A DNA stretch of 32,924 bases from Euprymna scolopes (lineage: Eukaryota > Mollusca > Cephalopoda > Sepiida > Sepiolidae), in contig CM044514.1 in the NCBI GenBank assembly GCA_024364805.1, forward strand, positions 44,587,586 to 44,620,509, read 5' to 3'. Each line of letters opens with the position of its first letter. Position 1 is the first letter of the stretch. The notes beneath the pieces were generated by a model that saw only the letters and a program-made list of their open reading frames with translations, did not search any database and was not told where the DNA came from. This document shows, piece after piece, positions 1 to 12,015 of the stretch. The position numbers and the translations under genes are program-made.

Positions 1-430
1 TTTTTTTTGGGGGGGGGGGAGGAGGAATGTGATCACATCCCCCCCAATATATATATATCCAGAATTACCGGGGAATCTTTATTTTTCATTTTGTCCCTTC
101 CCCCTGTTTAAATTCATAATATATGACGTCATCGTATATGGCGTCATTTGCTATGATATCATATAAGACGTATGCTGCACGTATAATATATCTGTTATGA
201 CGTGTTATGACGACATATATGACGCCTGTAAACAAGCGAACAGACAGACAGAAATACGTTTTCAAAAAGTACCCGTATTTGACTAGGTTCAAAAACAGCC
301 TACAGAAAATGGACTCTGATTTATGAAAGTATGATAGGTTATGAAAAGGAAGGGTTGTAAAGAGATGGCTTCGAATTTGGAGTATCAAAACCAAAGCAAA
401 ATATGATGAAAGTAAAAATAAAATAGATAA
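1..430. other. Low-complexity start, then AT-rich non-coding DNA
   Basis: The window opens with runs of T, G and C and a short (AT)n tract. The rest, to about 430, is AT-rich with scattered TGACG words. A 128-codon minus-strand open frame crosses it but has no recognisable domain and a composition like the surrounding DNA, so no gene is called. Confidence 0.5.
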
Positions 431-910
431 ACCCCATAATTTATTATACCATACCTGTTCACACTGAAACACTTATCACAATATTCTGTGGATCTATATT
501 AAAAATCCTTGTTAAACTTTGTGACATATTTCCATTCTATGGAGGTCAGGCACGAACGAACACCTCATAATTTTATTATACCATATTTCTTCAAACTGAA
601 ACATAATTATCAAAGTATACTTACGCAGATAGATATGAAAGGTCTTTATTAAAGTTTGTGCCTATTTCCATTCTATGGAGGCCAGGCGCGAACGTAGGCC
701 CCACAATTTTATTATACCATCCCTATTTAAGTCAAACCTACTTATCAAAGTATTCTTATGTACATCTATATCAAAAACCCTTGTAAACGTTTTCTTTTTA
801 ATTTTTAAATTTTTTATTTTCATACTTTGTGGACCAGGCGCGTATGCAGACCCCACAATTTTATTATACCATCCCTCCCTTTTTAAGTTAAAACCAACTT
901 ATCAAAGTGG
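430..910. repeat. Degenerate tandem repeat, about 4 copies of 130-150 bp
   Basis: The anchor ATAATTTTATTATACCAT (or ACAATTTTATTATACCAT) recurs near 436, 566, 702 and 854, giving periods of roughly 131, 136 and 152. Each anchor is followed by an A-rich segment containing CTTATCAAAGTAT, and then by TTCTATGGAGG(C/T)CAGGC. Copies differ by substitutions and indels, so the array is old. Two open frames on opposite strands across the last copies are by-products of the repeat. Confidence 0.75.
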
Positions 911-1440
911 CTAAAGTGTAAAATTCATTTAAATAGCCTGAAGAAACCTTTTATATATGAAATTTTATTATATTCTTCGAAATCTTTTTCTAAAATACTA
1001 ATATATTAGATTGGTCAAATTTATTAAAATTAAATTTAAAATTAAAATTGAATTCAAATTAAAAATGATTAAATCAATTCCAATCTTAAATTGAAAAAAT
1101 CATATTAAAAATTTATATCTAAGATTATATTTAAAACTTTTATATAATTTTTGTTTTTTTAGGGAAATGCTTATCTAACCTAAGGAAATAGACTATACTA
1201 AAACCTTTTAATTATATTCCTCTATTCTTTCTTTTTAATATAATAATTTAAAAATTAAATATATATAAAATATAAAAAATTAAGATTAAAGATAATATAA
1301 ATAAATATTAAAAATAAAAATAACATATAAAAATTAAAATTTTAATTAAAAAATGAAATAAAAGATAAAAAATAAAAATTAAAAAATAAATAATCTGTTT
1401 TTGAATTCAGGCTTTGTCATTTTACCATCCCAGTATATAA
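911..1440. other. Extremely AT-rich spacer
   Basis: Runs of TAAAATT/AAATTAA words dominate and G/C bases are rare. No open frame, RNA gene or repeat boundary is visible. Confidence 0.6.
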
Positions 1441-1489
1441 AGAGTGATCTAGTGAATAATAGTAGGATTGAATCAGGTGAACTAAATAT

Positions 1490-1925
1490 TGAGAAAAATG
1501 TAACTGTAGAATACCTAACGAATGTCCACTGGAGAGCAATTACTTAATTTCTGAAATTGTATACAAATGTCAAGTTAACGTGGATAATAGTAAAAAGATA
1601 TACATGGGGGAACTGGTTGTTACTTTAAGGACAGATACAGAAACCATATTGCATCATTTAAAATTGAACCGAATCGAGATGAGGATAATGATAGAAATAA
1701 GAATAGAACAAAAATAATTATGTTATGCATTAGGTAATTAGGTTAGAGAACTATGTAAGAATAAAATAGAATTTGCATTGAAATGGTCAGTAGTAGATAC
1801 AGTTAGAAAATATAAACCGATTAAATCAAAAAGAGGTAGTATATGTTTACTAGAGTCGTACCACATAGTTAATTCTAAAGAGGAAATGTTAAATAAAAAG
1901 TTAGATGTTATACAAAGATAAAAAC
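1490..1925 (+). mobile_element. Penelope-like element fossil, GIY-YIG endonuclease region
   Basis: Conceptual translation gives blocks typical of the C-terminal GIY-YIG nuclease of Penelope-like retroelements. In order these are a Cys-rich lead-in containing CNCR and ECPLESN, then EIVYKCQV, then KKIYMG. Next comes the block with the conserved RYRNH and SFK, then KWSVVDTVRKYKPI, and last a CLLESYHIV/LNKK tail. In the family this domain nicks DNA for target-primed integration. The blocks lie in more than one frame, so the copy is broken and old. The reverse transcriptase part was not recognised. Family assignment is from motif order read by eye. Confidence 0.7.
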
Positions 1926-3580
1926 TGATTAAAATAACATTTAAAAAAAAATAAGGGATATGTTGAGAGTGAAATGTAAATGTGGTAAGAGAATGTTAAA
2001 TTAAATACGAATATTTTAGAATGATTCAACGAATAAATTAATAGATCATCAGCTTAATATATAGAAACTAAACTAATTATAACCTATAAAAGGGGAATAG
2101 AAGTTAATTAAAAATTAATAATCGTTATTGGTAATAAAATAACACTCGAGTAATTTCAACAACACAAGAAGGAAAAAATCAAATATTAAGTAATTGTAAG
2201 ATATGTGAGAAAACAGATTATAATGGATTAAAATAGATTAAAAGATAAAGTTGAAGAAAATTAAGTCAGTAATTGAACCTAGATTAATATAAAGAGGATA
2301 ATGTTAGGACTATAAGTTTAAAATTAAACAAAGAAGATTAATAAGTACTAAAGTAAAAATATTACAATGATACATGGAATTTCGATAAAATGATAACTAG
2401 ATACATATCAGCAAGATAGAATTATCTCCCTTACAACGTAACGGTATTGTGAATAATAATAGATAGTAAAGATTAAAAAATAAAAACATAGATAATGATC
2501 AGAATTGAAAAAATAAATTTAAAATTTAAATCATTGACATAATCAGTATGAGATGAAGATAAATTTTAGTTAATATTTTTTAAATATACCTTTTATTTAT
2601 AGCTTCTTTCTTAAGAAATAACAAGTGAAGAAAAAACAACTATTACATCGTAACATGTAAATAAAGTTTATACGAAACTATGACAGATTGAGAAAAGAAT
2701 AGTAAAACAGTAATAGAACTAGAATTTGAAGGTGTAGATTAGGATTTGGGAAATAAATCCATAAAATAAATAAATTGATAGGAACAATGATTATATATTT
2801 TAAACTACAAAACATTAAATTAGTATAAAAATAGGGAACTGTTGAAGTATCATAAAAACGTAGAAATACAAAAGAGGACAATTACCTAATTCGAACGCTA
2901 TCGATAAAAATATAGATAAAACAAAAATAGAATATGAATCGTATAAAGGTGAGTCCAAATAGCTATTATGTCACGCATGCATATTCGTAATGCCGTCGTT
3001 CGACCTTCAGCTGACAGATTCATTTTTTTTATTTTAACACTTTTGCACCGATTTTTCCCGGCTAAAACACAAATATAAAGTTTCGAAAGGGTTCGAATAC
3101 TCTATATATTAAGTTTCATGTCTATAGACCAAAAACAATTTTTAAACAAAAATATATATAGAGAAAGAGCTTTTTGTTTACTATAAACTTTTTACACAAA
3201 TATTATGCAATTATAAATCATTAGAATATTTGCATGAATATAATTACACGTAATAGTTAACTAAAGATGATCATCCCATAAGAAAACCGAAAAAAACTAA
3301 TAGGGAATTATTTAAAATGAATATTTAAAAGAATATGTCACTTAGGTAGATCTTTTGCAGATAAATGCAATTCCATGACTCATATATAACAAAGTTGTAT
3401 TTTTTTTTAATAAATAGAAAAAAGGGGGTTTACTATGAATATCAATACACAAAAAATCTAAATTCATAGGAGAGTATATGTATATATATACACGAGCAAA
3501 CAGTTAATAAAACATGTTAAAAAGACTTTGAAAAAGAGTTAAAAACATATTTAATCTGAAAAGGAAACACTTGATAAATG
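1926..3580. other. A-rich, AT-rich region without a recognised gene
   Basis: To about 2940 the + strand is strongly A-rich, continuing the composition of the Penelope-like fossil, and it may hold more of that element beyond recognition. From 2940 to 3580 the composition is more mixed, with TTTCGAAAGGGTTCGAA-type words and short (TA)n. No coding or RNA gene can be supported. Confidence 0.4.
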
Positions 3581-3584
3581 GATA

Positions 3585-3646
3585 GTCCTTAATCCGCGGA
3601 GTTTCGAAGAAATACTTTCCTTCTCATCAGAGGGTAGGGATTAGCA
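3585..3646 (-). ncRNA. Hammerhead-ribozyme-like motif 1
   Basis: On the minus strand CTGATGA (3624-3630) is followed by a 7-bp helix II (GAAGGAA with TTTCTTC, one G-T pair, AGTA loop). GAAAC follows at 3601-3605, then a short self-complementary helix III around TCCGCGGA. Order and spacing fit the hammerhead core. Helix I is weak, about 3 bp. Small hammerheads with very short helix III are known in the terminal repeats of Penelope-like elements, and such a fossil lies 1.7 kb away. Self-cleavage is not shown. Confidence 0.55.
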
Positions 3647-3688
3647 AAATGCGGGATCGGATTTTGCATACAAACGTATTTGATGATG

Positions 3689-3692
<4 letters not shown>

Positions 3693-3734
<42 letters not shown>

Positions 3735-3803
3735 GATTCAACCACTCTGATGAGCCGTAGACGACGAAACACGTTTTAGTGGATAACTATATTTAGAAAA
3801 ACA

Positions 3804-3842
<39 letters not shown>

Positions 3843-3895
3843 GAGAGAAAGAGAGAGAGAGAGAGAGAGGGGGGGGGGAGAGAGACAGGGAGAGA
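3693..3895. repeat. (TA)n, (TA)n and (GA)n microsatellites
   Basis: (TA)n runs cover about 3693-3735 and 3805-3839. A (GA)n/G-run tract follows to about 3895. They bracket hammerhead-like motif 2. Confidence 0.9.
3742..3782 (+). ncRNA. Hammerhead-ribozyme-like motif 2
   Basis: Helix I is a perfect 5-bp pair, CCACT (3742-3746) with AGTGG (3778-3782). CTGATGA follows at 3747-3753. Helix II is GCCG/CGAC with a TAGA loop and one mismatch, followed by GAAAC and a short ACACGT segment where helix III should be. Layout matches small Penelope-type hammerheads. The region around the expected cleavage site looks decayed, so this copy is probably inactive. Confidence 0.55.
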
Positions 3896-4315
3896 TGGAT
3901 TGTTAGAAAAAGTTACTGGGTTGTTGTGTCAATGTCTGCCTTTTTTTTGTTTAGAATTTAAAAAGCAAACAGCATCAAGGTTTAAAAAAAAAAAAAAGGA
4001 AAATGACTGATGTTTTGTCATGAAGAACTTGCTTTAGAACACAAAGATATCAACTAGCAACACCAGGGGGACATTGTGTTGTCTAACAGGCAACCCAATC
4101 ATTGTGGGAAAACTCCGGGACTCTTTTTACATCCACTATTTTCATTCCATCTCTTACACAAAAAATATATCTTTAGTGATAACACTTGTCGCTATAATAC
4201 ATGATGTTGAAGCAAAATCCGACATTTGACAAAAAAGAAAACTAAATAGACAATTGTATATGCAGAGATCAGACAGTTTATTTAGAAATAGTTAAGTTAC
4301 ATATTTTATTATTTT
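3896..4315. other. Unassigned non-coding DNA
   Basis: Mixed AT-rich sequence with poly-A and poly-T runs. It includes a slightly GC-richer patch near 4060-4120. No open frame, terminal repeat or RNA gene was recognised; it may include the 3' end of the adjoining mariner-type fragment. Confidence 0.35.
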
Positions 4316-4700
4316 TTCTTTTAATAAAACTGCTGTCGGCAGAGACATCCATTTCAAAGTTGGCGCGAACTGAGTTATACGCCTTGCCGACCATGTTTTT
4401 CTACAGCGGCGAACGTCTCTGCGGTGGCAGCCTTCAGAGTCAACCGTGTTGTGGACGTGCTTATTAGTCTTGGCCTCGATCCCGCCTTAAAAGAAATAGT
4501 CAAGGAGTTGCAGTAAAATGATGAGGCCGGGCAGTGGTGAAGAACATTGTTAAGCAGCAACGCCTTGGTCATCATAGTCTTGGAGACAGGGACGGAGTCC
4601 TGCTGGTAAATGTAGGGAAGCCCGGTGGCGTCCATCTAGATTTAACCACGTCTTTCTCGTCTATCTAGATTTCACGACGTACTTAACACTTTTTAGTGTT
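4316..4700 (-). pseudogene. Tc1/mariner-type transposase, C-terminal fragment
   Basis: The minus strand reads ATGLPYIYQQDSVP, matching the QQDSAP motif that carries the second catalytic Asp of mariner-type transposases. It continues with NNVLHHCPASSFYCNSL, then in a shifted frame EAKTNKHVHNTVDS, then LKAATAETFAAVEK, and near the end FEMDVSADSSFIK. The family order QQDSAP, NSPDLNP, NKHPHNT, LKAAI, then the C-terminus is preserved. At least two frameshifts separate the blocks and the NSPDLNP stretch is degraded. The catalytic N-terminal part and terminal inverted repeats were not found. A 30-bp partial duplication with ATCTAGATTT lies at about 4633-4680. It is GC-richer than its surroundings, consistent with an inserted coding remnant. 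Confidence 0.75.
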
Positions 4701-5230
4701 TCGTTTACTTTTTGTTAAATGTTGGATTTTGTTGCAACCCTCAGTATAAGTTTAAGTTAAAAAAAACAAACAAAAAAAGAAACTCGCGGTGTTTTTTAAC
4801 GCGTTTCCAGCAGAAAATATGTACTTTCTGTCAACCTTTGAGGCCAGATATTAGATTAAAGTTATGAATAGCATGGTAAACGTTTTGAAGATTAATGTTG
4901 AACAATCTTCGTTGTAAATTCTTGGTTTAGGTGCTTAACAAACATGTAGGTTGTAAAAAAAACAAAAACAAAAAAAAAAACGATAGCTTAACTTAAAAAA
5001 ACATTTAGTTTTCATGTTATAGACCATTAAAACAAATGCTGATCAACATGCTTTTTTATAACCATCTAACATGTACAATGTATATGGGATGGATGAACAC
5101 TATCCATGTGAAAGAATCATAAGTAAAATAAGCCTTTGTCTCGTGTTGAGACATACACTAATAAAACAATGAAAATATATTTACACAATTCAATATTTGG
5201 ACATATCATTTACCCCTTTCTCAGGGGGGT
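4701..5230. other. Unassigned AT-rich DNA
   Basis: Poly-A runs with AC interruptions (AAAACAAAAACAAAA) occur near 4760 and 4960. No coding potential or defined repeat boundary is seen. Confidence 0.4.
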
Positions 5231-5233
5231 TAG

Positions 5234-5412
5234 ACCACGACCTTTTTTTTTTTACATGGGTGTCACCACTTATCAAGGCCCAGAGGCCACTCGAGGATAA
5301 GGGTTAATAGGTATACATTAGTCATTGTGATTTTAGCATAGTAAACAGTGGGAATTTTGTAACTTGAATTACTTAGGGGGACGATTCAATTAGAGCTTGT
5401 TCACATTGGACT
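5234..5412 (-). mobile_element. LINE family B 3' end, 5'-truncated, copy 1
   Basis: Reading the minus strand, the sequence ends with the family-B tail: CTTATCCTCGAGTGGCC, then GGCCTTGATAAGTGGTGACA, then a poly-A tail (T run at 5242-5253). The same tail occurs near 15500, 17170, 19420 and 22660. Only untranslated 3' sequence and the very end of the reverse transcriptase frame remain. Confidence 0.75.
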
Positions 5413-5700
5413 TTTTCTTTTTTTTCTTTTTTTTTTTTCATAGGCATCAACACATTATCAAGGCCAAAAGTTAAAGAGTGTACAGTAGAAATTGGACAAT
5501 ATAGTAATCGTTAGTAATGACAATTTGTTAAATTTGATAACTTATATGGAACGGCTCATCAAGAACTTATTTACGTTAGACTTGAAGGCAACCATATTGT
5601 AGTCAGCCGGAAAGCAGGAAAACGGAAGACAATTCCACAGCTGACAGATCCACAGTCGTAATATATGTGATTAAGGTCCTTGAGCTGAAAAATAACGTCA
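5413..5700 (-). mobile_element. LINE family B 3' end, 5'-truncated, copy 2
   Basis: A second 3' end starts with a T-rich run (5415-5437) followed by CATAGGCATCAACACATTATCAAGGCC on the + strand in two adjoining blocks. It extends to GACTTGAAGGCAACCATATT and AAAGCAGGAAAACGGAAGAC, matching the minus-strand copy at 17161-17530. Same orientation as copy 1 and directly abutting it. Confidence 0.7.
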
Positions 5701-5916
5701 TCACTGAGATCCTAGCAAGTAAGATCTGTTAAATAGTCAGACTGTATGGAATCAAGCAAACATTTTTTTTTACAAAATGAATTAGAAAACATAAAAAATG
5801 CATTAAAAAAGGAGAAAAATAACGTAATGATTTTTTACTGACACTCATTTTATATTTTAAAAAGAATAAAAAAACGGAAAAGTTTTGTGTTAAAAGTATT
5901 TAAATGCATTTTTATG

Positions 5917-6180
5917 ACTATAATACGTGGTCCTGGATAAGCTTGCGGGCTTTGGGGAGTGTGGAGCAACCCTTTAATTGTCATTGCTCCCAGGTCCACT
6001 CTGACCCGGAGTGGTCGTACCTGTTAGGGTCACAACTATGGGTTAAATAGAAACCGACTTGAAAACAACAAATATATTCTATTAAAAAATCTTTCTTCAA
6101 AATCTTTGTATTCGGCATTAAATAACCTGAAAAGGGTTGATATGCCGTAAAACAAAAACAACCAACCAACTATAATACGT
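5917..6180 (+). mobile_element. SINE copy 1 with 12-bp target-site duplications
   Basis: The element runs from GGTCCTGGAT (5929) to the tail AACAACCAACCAAC (about 6168). It is flanked by direct repeats ACTATAATACGT at 5917-5928 and 6169-6180. It matches the 282-bp copy at 6520-6801 in inverted orientation but lacks about 35 bp after GGTCCTGGAT. Internal landmarks are TCCACTCTGACC, CCTGTTAGGGT, ACTATGGGTTAAATAGA and the 3' part GGTTGATATGCCGTAAAAC. Structure and flanks fit a LINE-mobilised SINE. No clean pol III A and B boxes were identified. Confidence 0.85.
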
Positions 6181-6354
6181 TCAATATTTACTCATATATT
6201 ACGTTTCAAAAGAAGAAAAGAAAGGAACACGATTCGATTTATAGTAGAACTAAACTTCATTTAATATATAAAAACAATTATGCATGTAAAATTACGTATT
6301 TTTGAAGCAGAATATATTGCAAAACTTGAAATATGAATTTAGGCAACAATTATT

Positions 6355-7090
6355 AAACAACCAACTTAAAATATAATGATAAATATTTTTTAAAAATGAA
6401 AATGAACAAAAATAGATAAAAATTATTTAATTGTTCTTCTTTATGATAACTTAATATGAGAATATCGAGAAGAAATTTAGATACACGTTATTTCAACATA
6501 TCTTCAAACTATAAAGAAGTTTGGTTTGGTTGGTTTTGGTTGTTTTGTTTTACGGCATATCAACCCTTTTCAGGTTATTTAATGCCGAATCTGGTGATTT
6601 TGAAGAACGATTTTTAATATAGTATATTTGTTTTTTAAGTCGTATTCTATTTAACCCATAGTTGGGACCCTAACAGGTGCTACCACTCCAGGTCAGAGTG
6701 GACCCGGGAGCAATGGCAATTAAAGGGTGGCTCCACACTCCCTAAGGCCTGCAAGCTGGGGCCTCGCCATCGGATATAGTTTAAGGTCATATCCAGGACC
6801 GTATAAAGAAGTTGAGACAGTTGATCTATTAGTTAAGTAAATATAATATTTAAGACATTCTTTTTAGCTTTAAACAATTTTGAGAAGATAAATTTATTTT
6901 TCTTGGAAAAAAATATCTGAGAATTTAAAAACAGAAATGTGGACAAAGAGTCAATATTTAATTTTGAAAAATTAAAGACATTTAATTTTTTGTATTTATG
7001 TTTTTTTGGAAAGATCTAAGAACTAGAAAAAGAAATTGTGACGAAAGTCATTATTTATATTGGTAGAAAACTCGACTAATAACAATTTTA
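6355..7090. repeat. Direct duplication, copy 1 (interrupted by a SINE)
   Basis: 6355-6519 plus 6802-7090 match 8126-8556 in order and orientation. Shared landmarks are ATTATTTAATTNTTCTTCTTT, TCAAACTATAAAGAAGTTGAG, TTAGCTTTAAACAATTTTGAG and ATTGGTAGAAAACTC. By eye the copies are roughly 80-90% alike with small indels. The SINE at 6520-6801 is absent from copy 2. Confidence 0.85.
6510..6811 (-). mobile_element. SINE copy 2 with 10-bp target-site duplications
   Basis: The element occupies 6520-6801 on the minus strand. It is flanked by TATAAAGAAG at 6510-6519 and 6802-6811. It begins CGGTCCTGGATATGACC and ends CCAACCAAACCAAA. The duplicated locus at 8126-8556 carries the uninterrupted ACTATAAAGAAGTTGAGAC, an empty site that fixes both element boundaries. 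It is the fuller of the two copies and lies inverted to the copy at 5929-6168. Confidence 0.9.
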
Positions 7091-7925
7091 TTTAAAGAAA
7101 TAATTGTGACAATGTCACGATTTAACGAAGGTTATATTTGGAGAAAACAAAATCCAAATATATCCTATATTTATTGATATCTGAAAATATTCCGAATATT
7201 TTGTATTTTAGTCAAAGTGGCTAAATAGTTAAAAGTGACAGTGAATTAACATTTGCTTATCCAAACGATAAATGAATAAAAAGTAAAAATATATATCAAA
7301 ATAACTCTTTCAATTTAAAGCATTTTTTATTTGTCTCGTGCAAGATTACCTGTAAAATAGAACGCACTATTTCATTGAAATGTTGTCCCCAGTCGTGCAA
7401 TATTTCCAACAAAAAGATTTATTTTCAAAAATACTTATCGTCTGCCAATGAGAACTGTTGAATAAATAATAAAAAAAAGAAACACCCACAAGGAAAATTT
7501 CGTATGCATTGTCTATCTTTGTTTATTTTTAATGCATTTCTAATCATTTGATGTACAAGCAATTTTGTCATTTATTTATTTAAAAATTATTACAAAGAAA
7601 AAAGCTTACAAACGGAGATGTCTTATTGTTGTAAAAACAATATTTTTCAGAAAATCAAAACGATCGATATTTTTTAATCAAAGCCAATAATAAATAATTC
7701 TTAAAACGAAAACAGACGATAAATTAACAAAAATAAAAACAAATTAAATTCAAACAAATAATGTTAATATAAACAAATTACTAGTGCAGAAATATTTCAA
7801 ACATTAAATGTTAAAAGATTACAAAAATCGTGTTTGCTTTACAAACCACATAGATTTAAAATAAAATGATTAAAAACAAATATATAACAAATAAATGTTA
7901 CTTTTAATTGCAGATATCCAAATGT
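7091..7925. other. AT-rich spacer without a recognised feature
   Basis: A- and T-rich sequence with many short ATTTAAA words. No open frame of note, tandem array or inverted repeat was found. Confidence 0.5.
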
Positions 7926-8125
7926 AAACGAAATTACATTGTTTTCTTAGCGTCAAAAATAGTTAAAAATTCGAAAAAAATAAACAACATACTGATAGAA
8001 ATCTATCCAATAATTGTCGCTGTGATATTTCCTGACACTTATTAACTGAATGTTTATCAGTACTTTGTTTATATTTTAAAATTTTTAACTATTTTTGACG
8101 CTAAGAAAACAATGTAATTTCGTTT
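7926..8125. mobile_element. MITE-like hairpin element with 46-bp terminal inverted repeats
   Basis: The arm 7926-7971 starts AAACGAAATTACATTG and contains TTAGCGTCAAAAATAG. It is an exact reverse complement of 8080-8125. The 108-bp interior has no coding capacity. The right arm abuts the start of duplication copy 2. No clear target-site duplication is seen, so the superfamily is not assigned. The perfect arms suggest a recent origin or gene conversion between arms. Confidence 0.8.
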
Positions 8126-8556
8126 CGGACAACAATATATATATTTTAAAAATCAAAATGAACAACAATATATGAAAATTGTATTCACGTAAATTATTTA
8201 ATTATTCTTCTTTTTGATAACTCAATAATCGGGAAGAAATTTAGTTATTTTAACATACTTTCAAACTATAAAGAAGTTGAGACAATTGGTTTCTTTGTTA
8301 AGTAAATATAATATTTAAGTCATTCTTTTTAGCTTTAAACAATTTTGAGAAAATAAATTTATTTTTCTTGAAAAAAAATCTGAGAATTAAAAGCAGAAAT
8401 GTTGACAGAGAGTCAATGTTTAATTTTGAAAAAATAAAGATACTTAATTTATTGTATTTATTTTTTCAAAAGATGCAAGAACTAAAAAGTAATTTTTGAT
8501 AAAAAGTCATTATTTGAAGTTAAATTGGTAGAAAACTCTAATACTAACAATTTTAG
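8126..8556. repeat. Direct duplication, copy 2 (SINE-free)
   Basis: This is the counterpart of 6355-6519 plus 6802-7090. It keeps the pre-insertion site for the SINE at about 8262-8280. A 46-bp-armed hairpin element lies immediately to its left. Confidence 0.85.
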
Positions 8557-10875
<2,319 letters not shown>

Positions 10876-11930
10876 TCCATTTATTTGTTGCAAAAAGCTT
10901 TGCATTACACTAAGTAAACAGCAGACAATATAATTTAACGAAAAAGCCCCATACAAGAAATTAAGATATATATACACGTCTTTTTATTCAAAATTTAAAA
11001 TTTCTTAAAGACACGAAATTTTCCACGATAGAATGAGGATCAACAAATGTTCCACCCTCTCATACTTTTGCTGTCATCGAAATTGATGAAATCGACTATG
11101 TTTTTTTTAAAAAATAAAGTCGATTGATTGTCTGCTTTAGTTGGGGAACCACTGCCGTGTACCGGGAGGAAGCTTCACATGCCTCCCCACAGTGACTTAG
11201 TCCACAATACATTGTAATTTATATTGCACTGTAGAGAACTTGCTGTGATTTCATAAAATTATCTGGAAATAATTGCTTGAGTTTAAAATGCAGAAGTCAA
11301 GTATCATGATTCAGTTGTGTTCTAAAAAGAATAATTCATTTTCAACGCGTCTCTGTCTTTTAAAATAATCTACAGGTTGTTTTATAGGCTTTGCCTTTCT
11401 ACTTGTGCGATGACAAAAATTCTCAAATGCACTTGTGATGTTAGGTTGTATACAAGTATTAATTTTGTTCAAAATCGAACTTCCCTCTTTAATCGGATTT
11501 TTTGGATAGGATTATCGATTTTCCACAACTTATCGGACGCATTCCGATACAAAACCCACGTAAGGACACTGCCAGGCATAGCTATAGTTCTATATTGTGA
11601 AATTAAAAAAAAAATGGCCAGCCGTTTCCGAGTCCACAGGGAACTCTTTCTTTTACACATACACACAGACAAATTTATTTAATTTCCATTGATCTCTCCT
11701 CTAATAGTGGTGAGTAGAGATAGACACATCTCAAACAAGTTGAAATAAATTAAAAAAATAAATTTAAAATCAATATTTATTCAATAAAAAATAGATCTTC
11801 ATGAATAAATTTATATAAACTTTCGAACAATCTACATAAATTAATTTATGTTTATATGCAAGTGCATCTAATCCGGATATAATATAGAAGCAATGGAATA
11901 GTAAAAAAAACAAACAAAACAAAAACAAAA
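10876..11930. other. Unassigned non-coding DNA
   Basis: Includes a 101-codon + strand frame (11377-11682) and a complementary minus frame. Both lack recognisable domains. A GC-richer patch with GGGGAACCACTGCCGTG near 11145 may be repeat-derived. Nothing firmer is seen. Confidence 0.35.
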
Positions 11931-12015
11931 CAAAACAAAACATCTGGACTACAGCTCATCAGGAGCAGCAAGCAACGATGCCCTTGTCAAGCGTATACGT
12001 TTATGGTTATTGTGG
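11905..12015 (-). other. Possible retroelement fragment with CTGATGAG word
   Basis: The minus strand reads TATACGCTTGACAAGGGCAT, then GCTGCTCCTGATGAGCTGTAG, then an (A/T)-rich AAAAC tract. CTGATGAG recalls the hammerhead 5' half, but no helix II partner or GAAA box follows, so it is not called a ribozyme. A weaker related word, CCCTTGTAAAGCGTAT, occurs near 16038. Confidence 0.3.

Noticed and set aside
11940-11975. CTGATGAG word on the minus strand as an eighth hammerhead
   Set aside because: No GAAA box or helix II partner at the expected distance.
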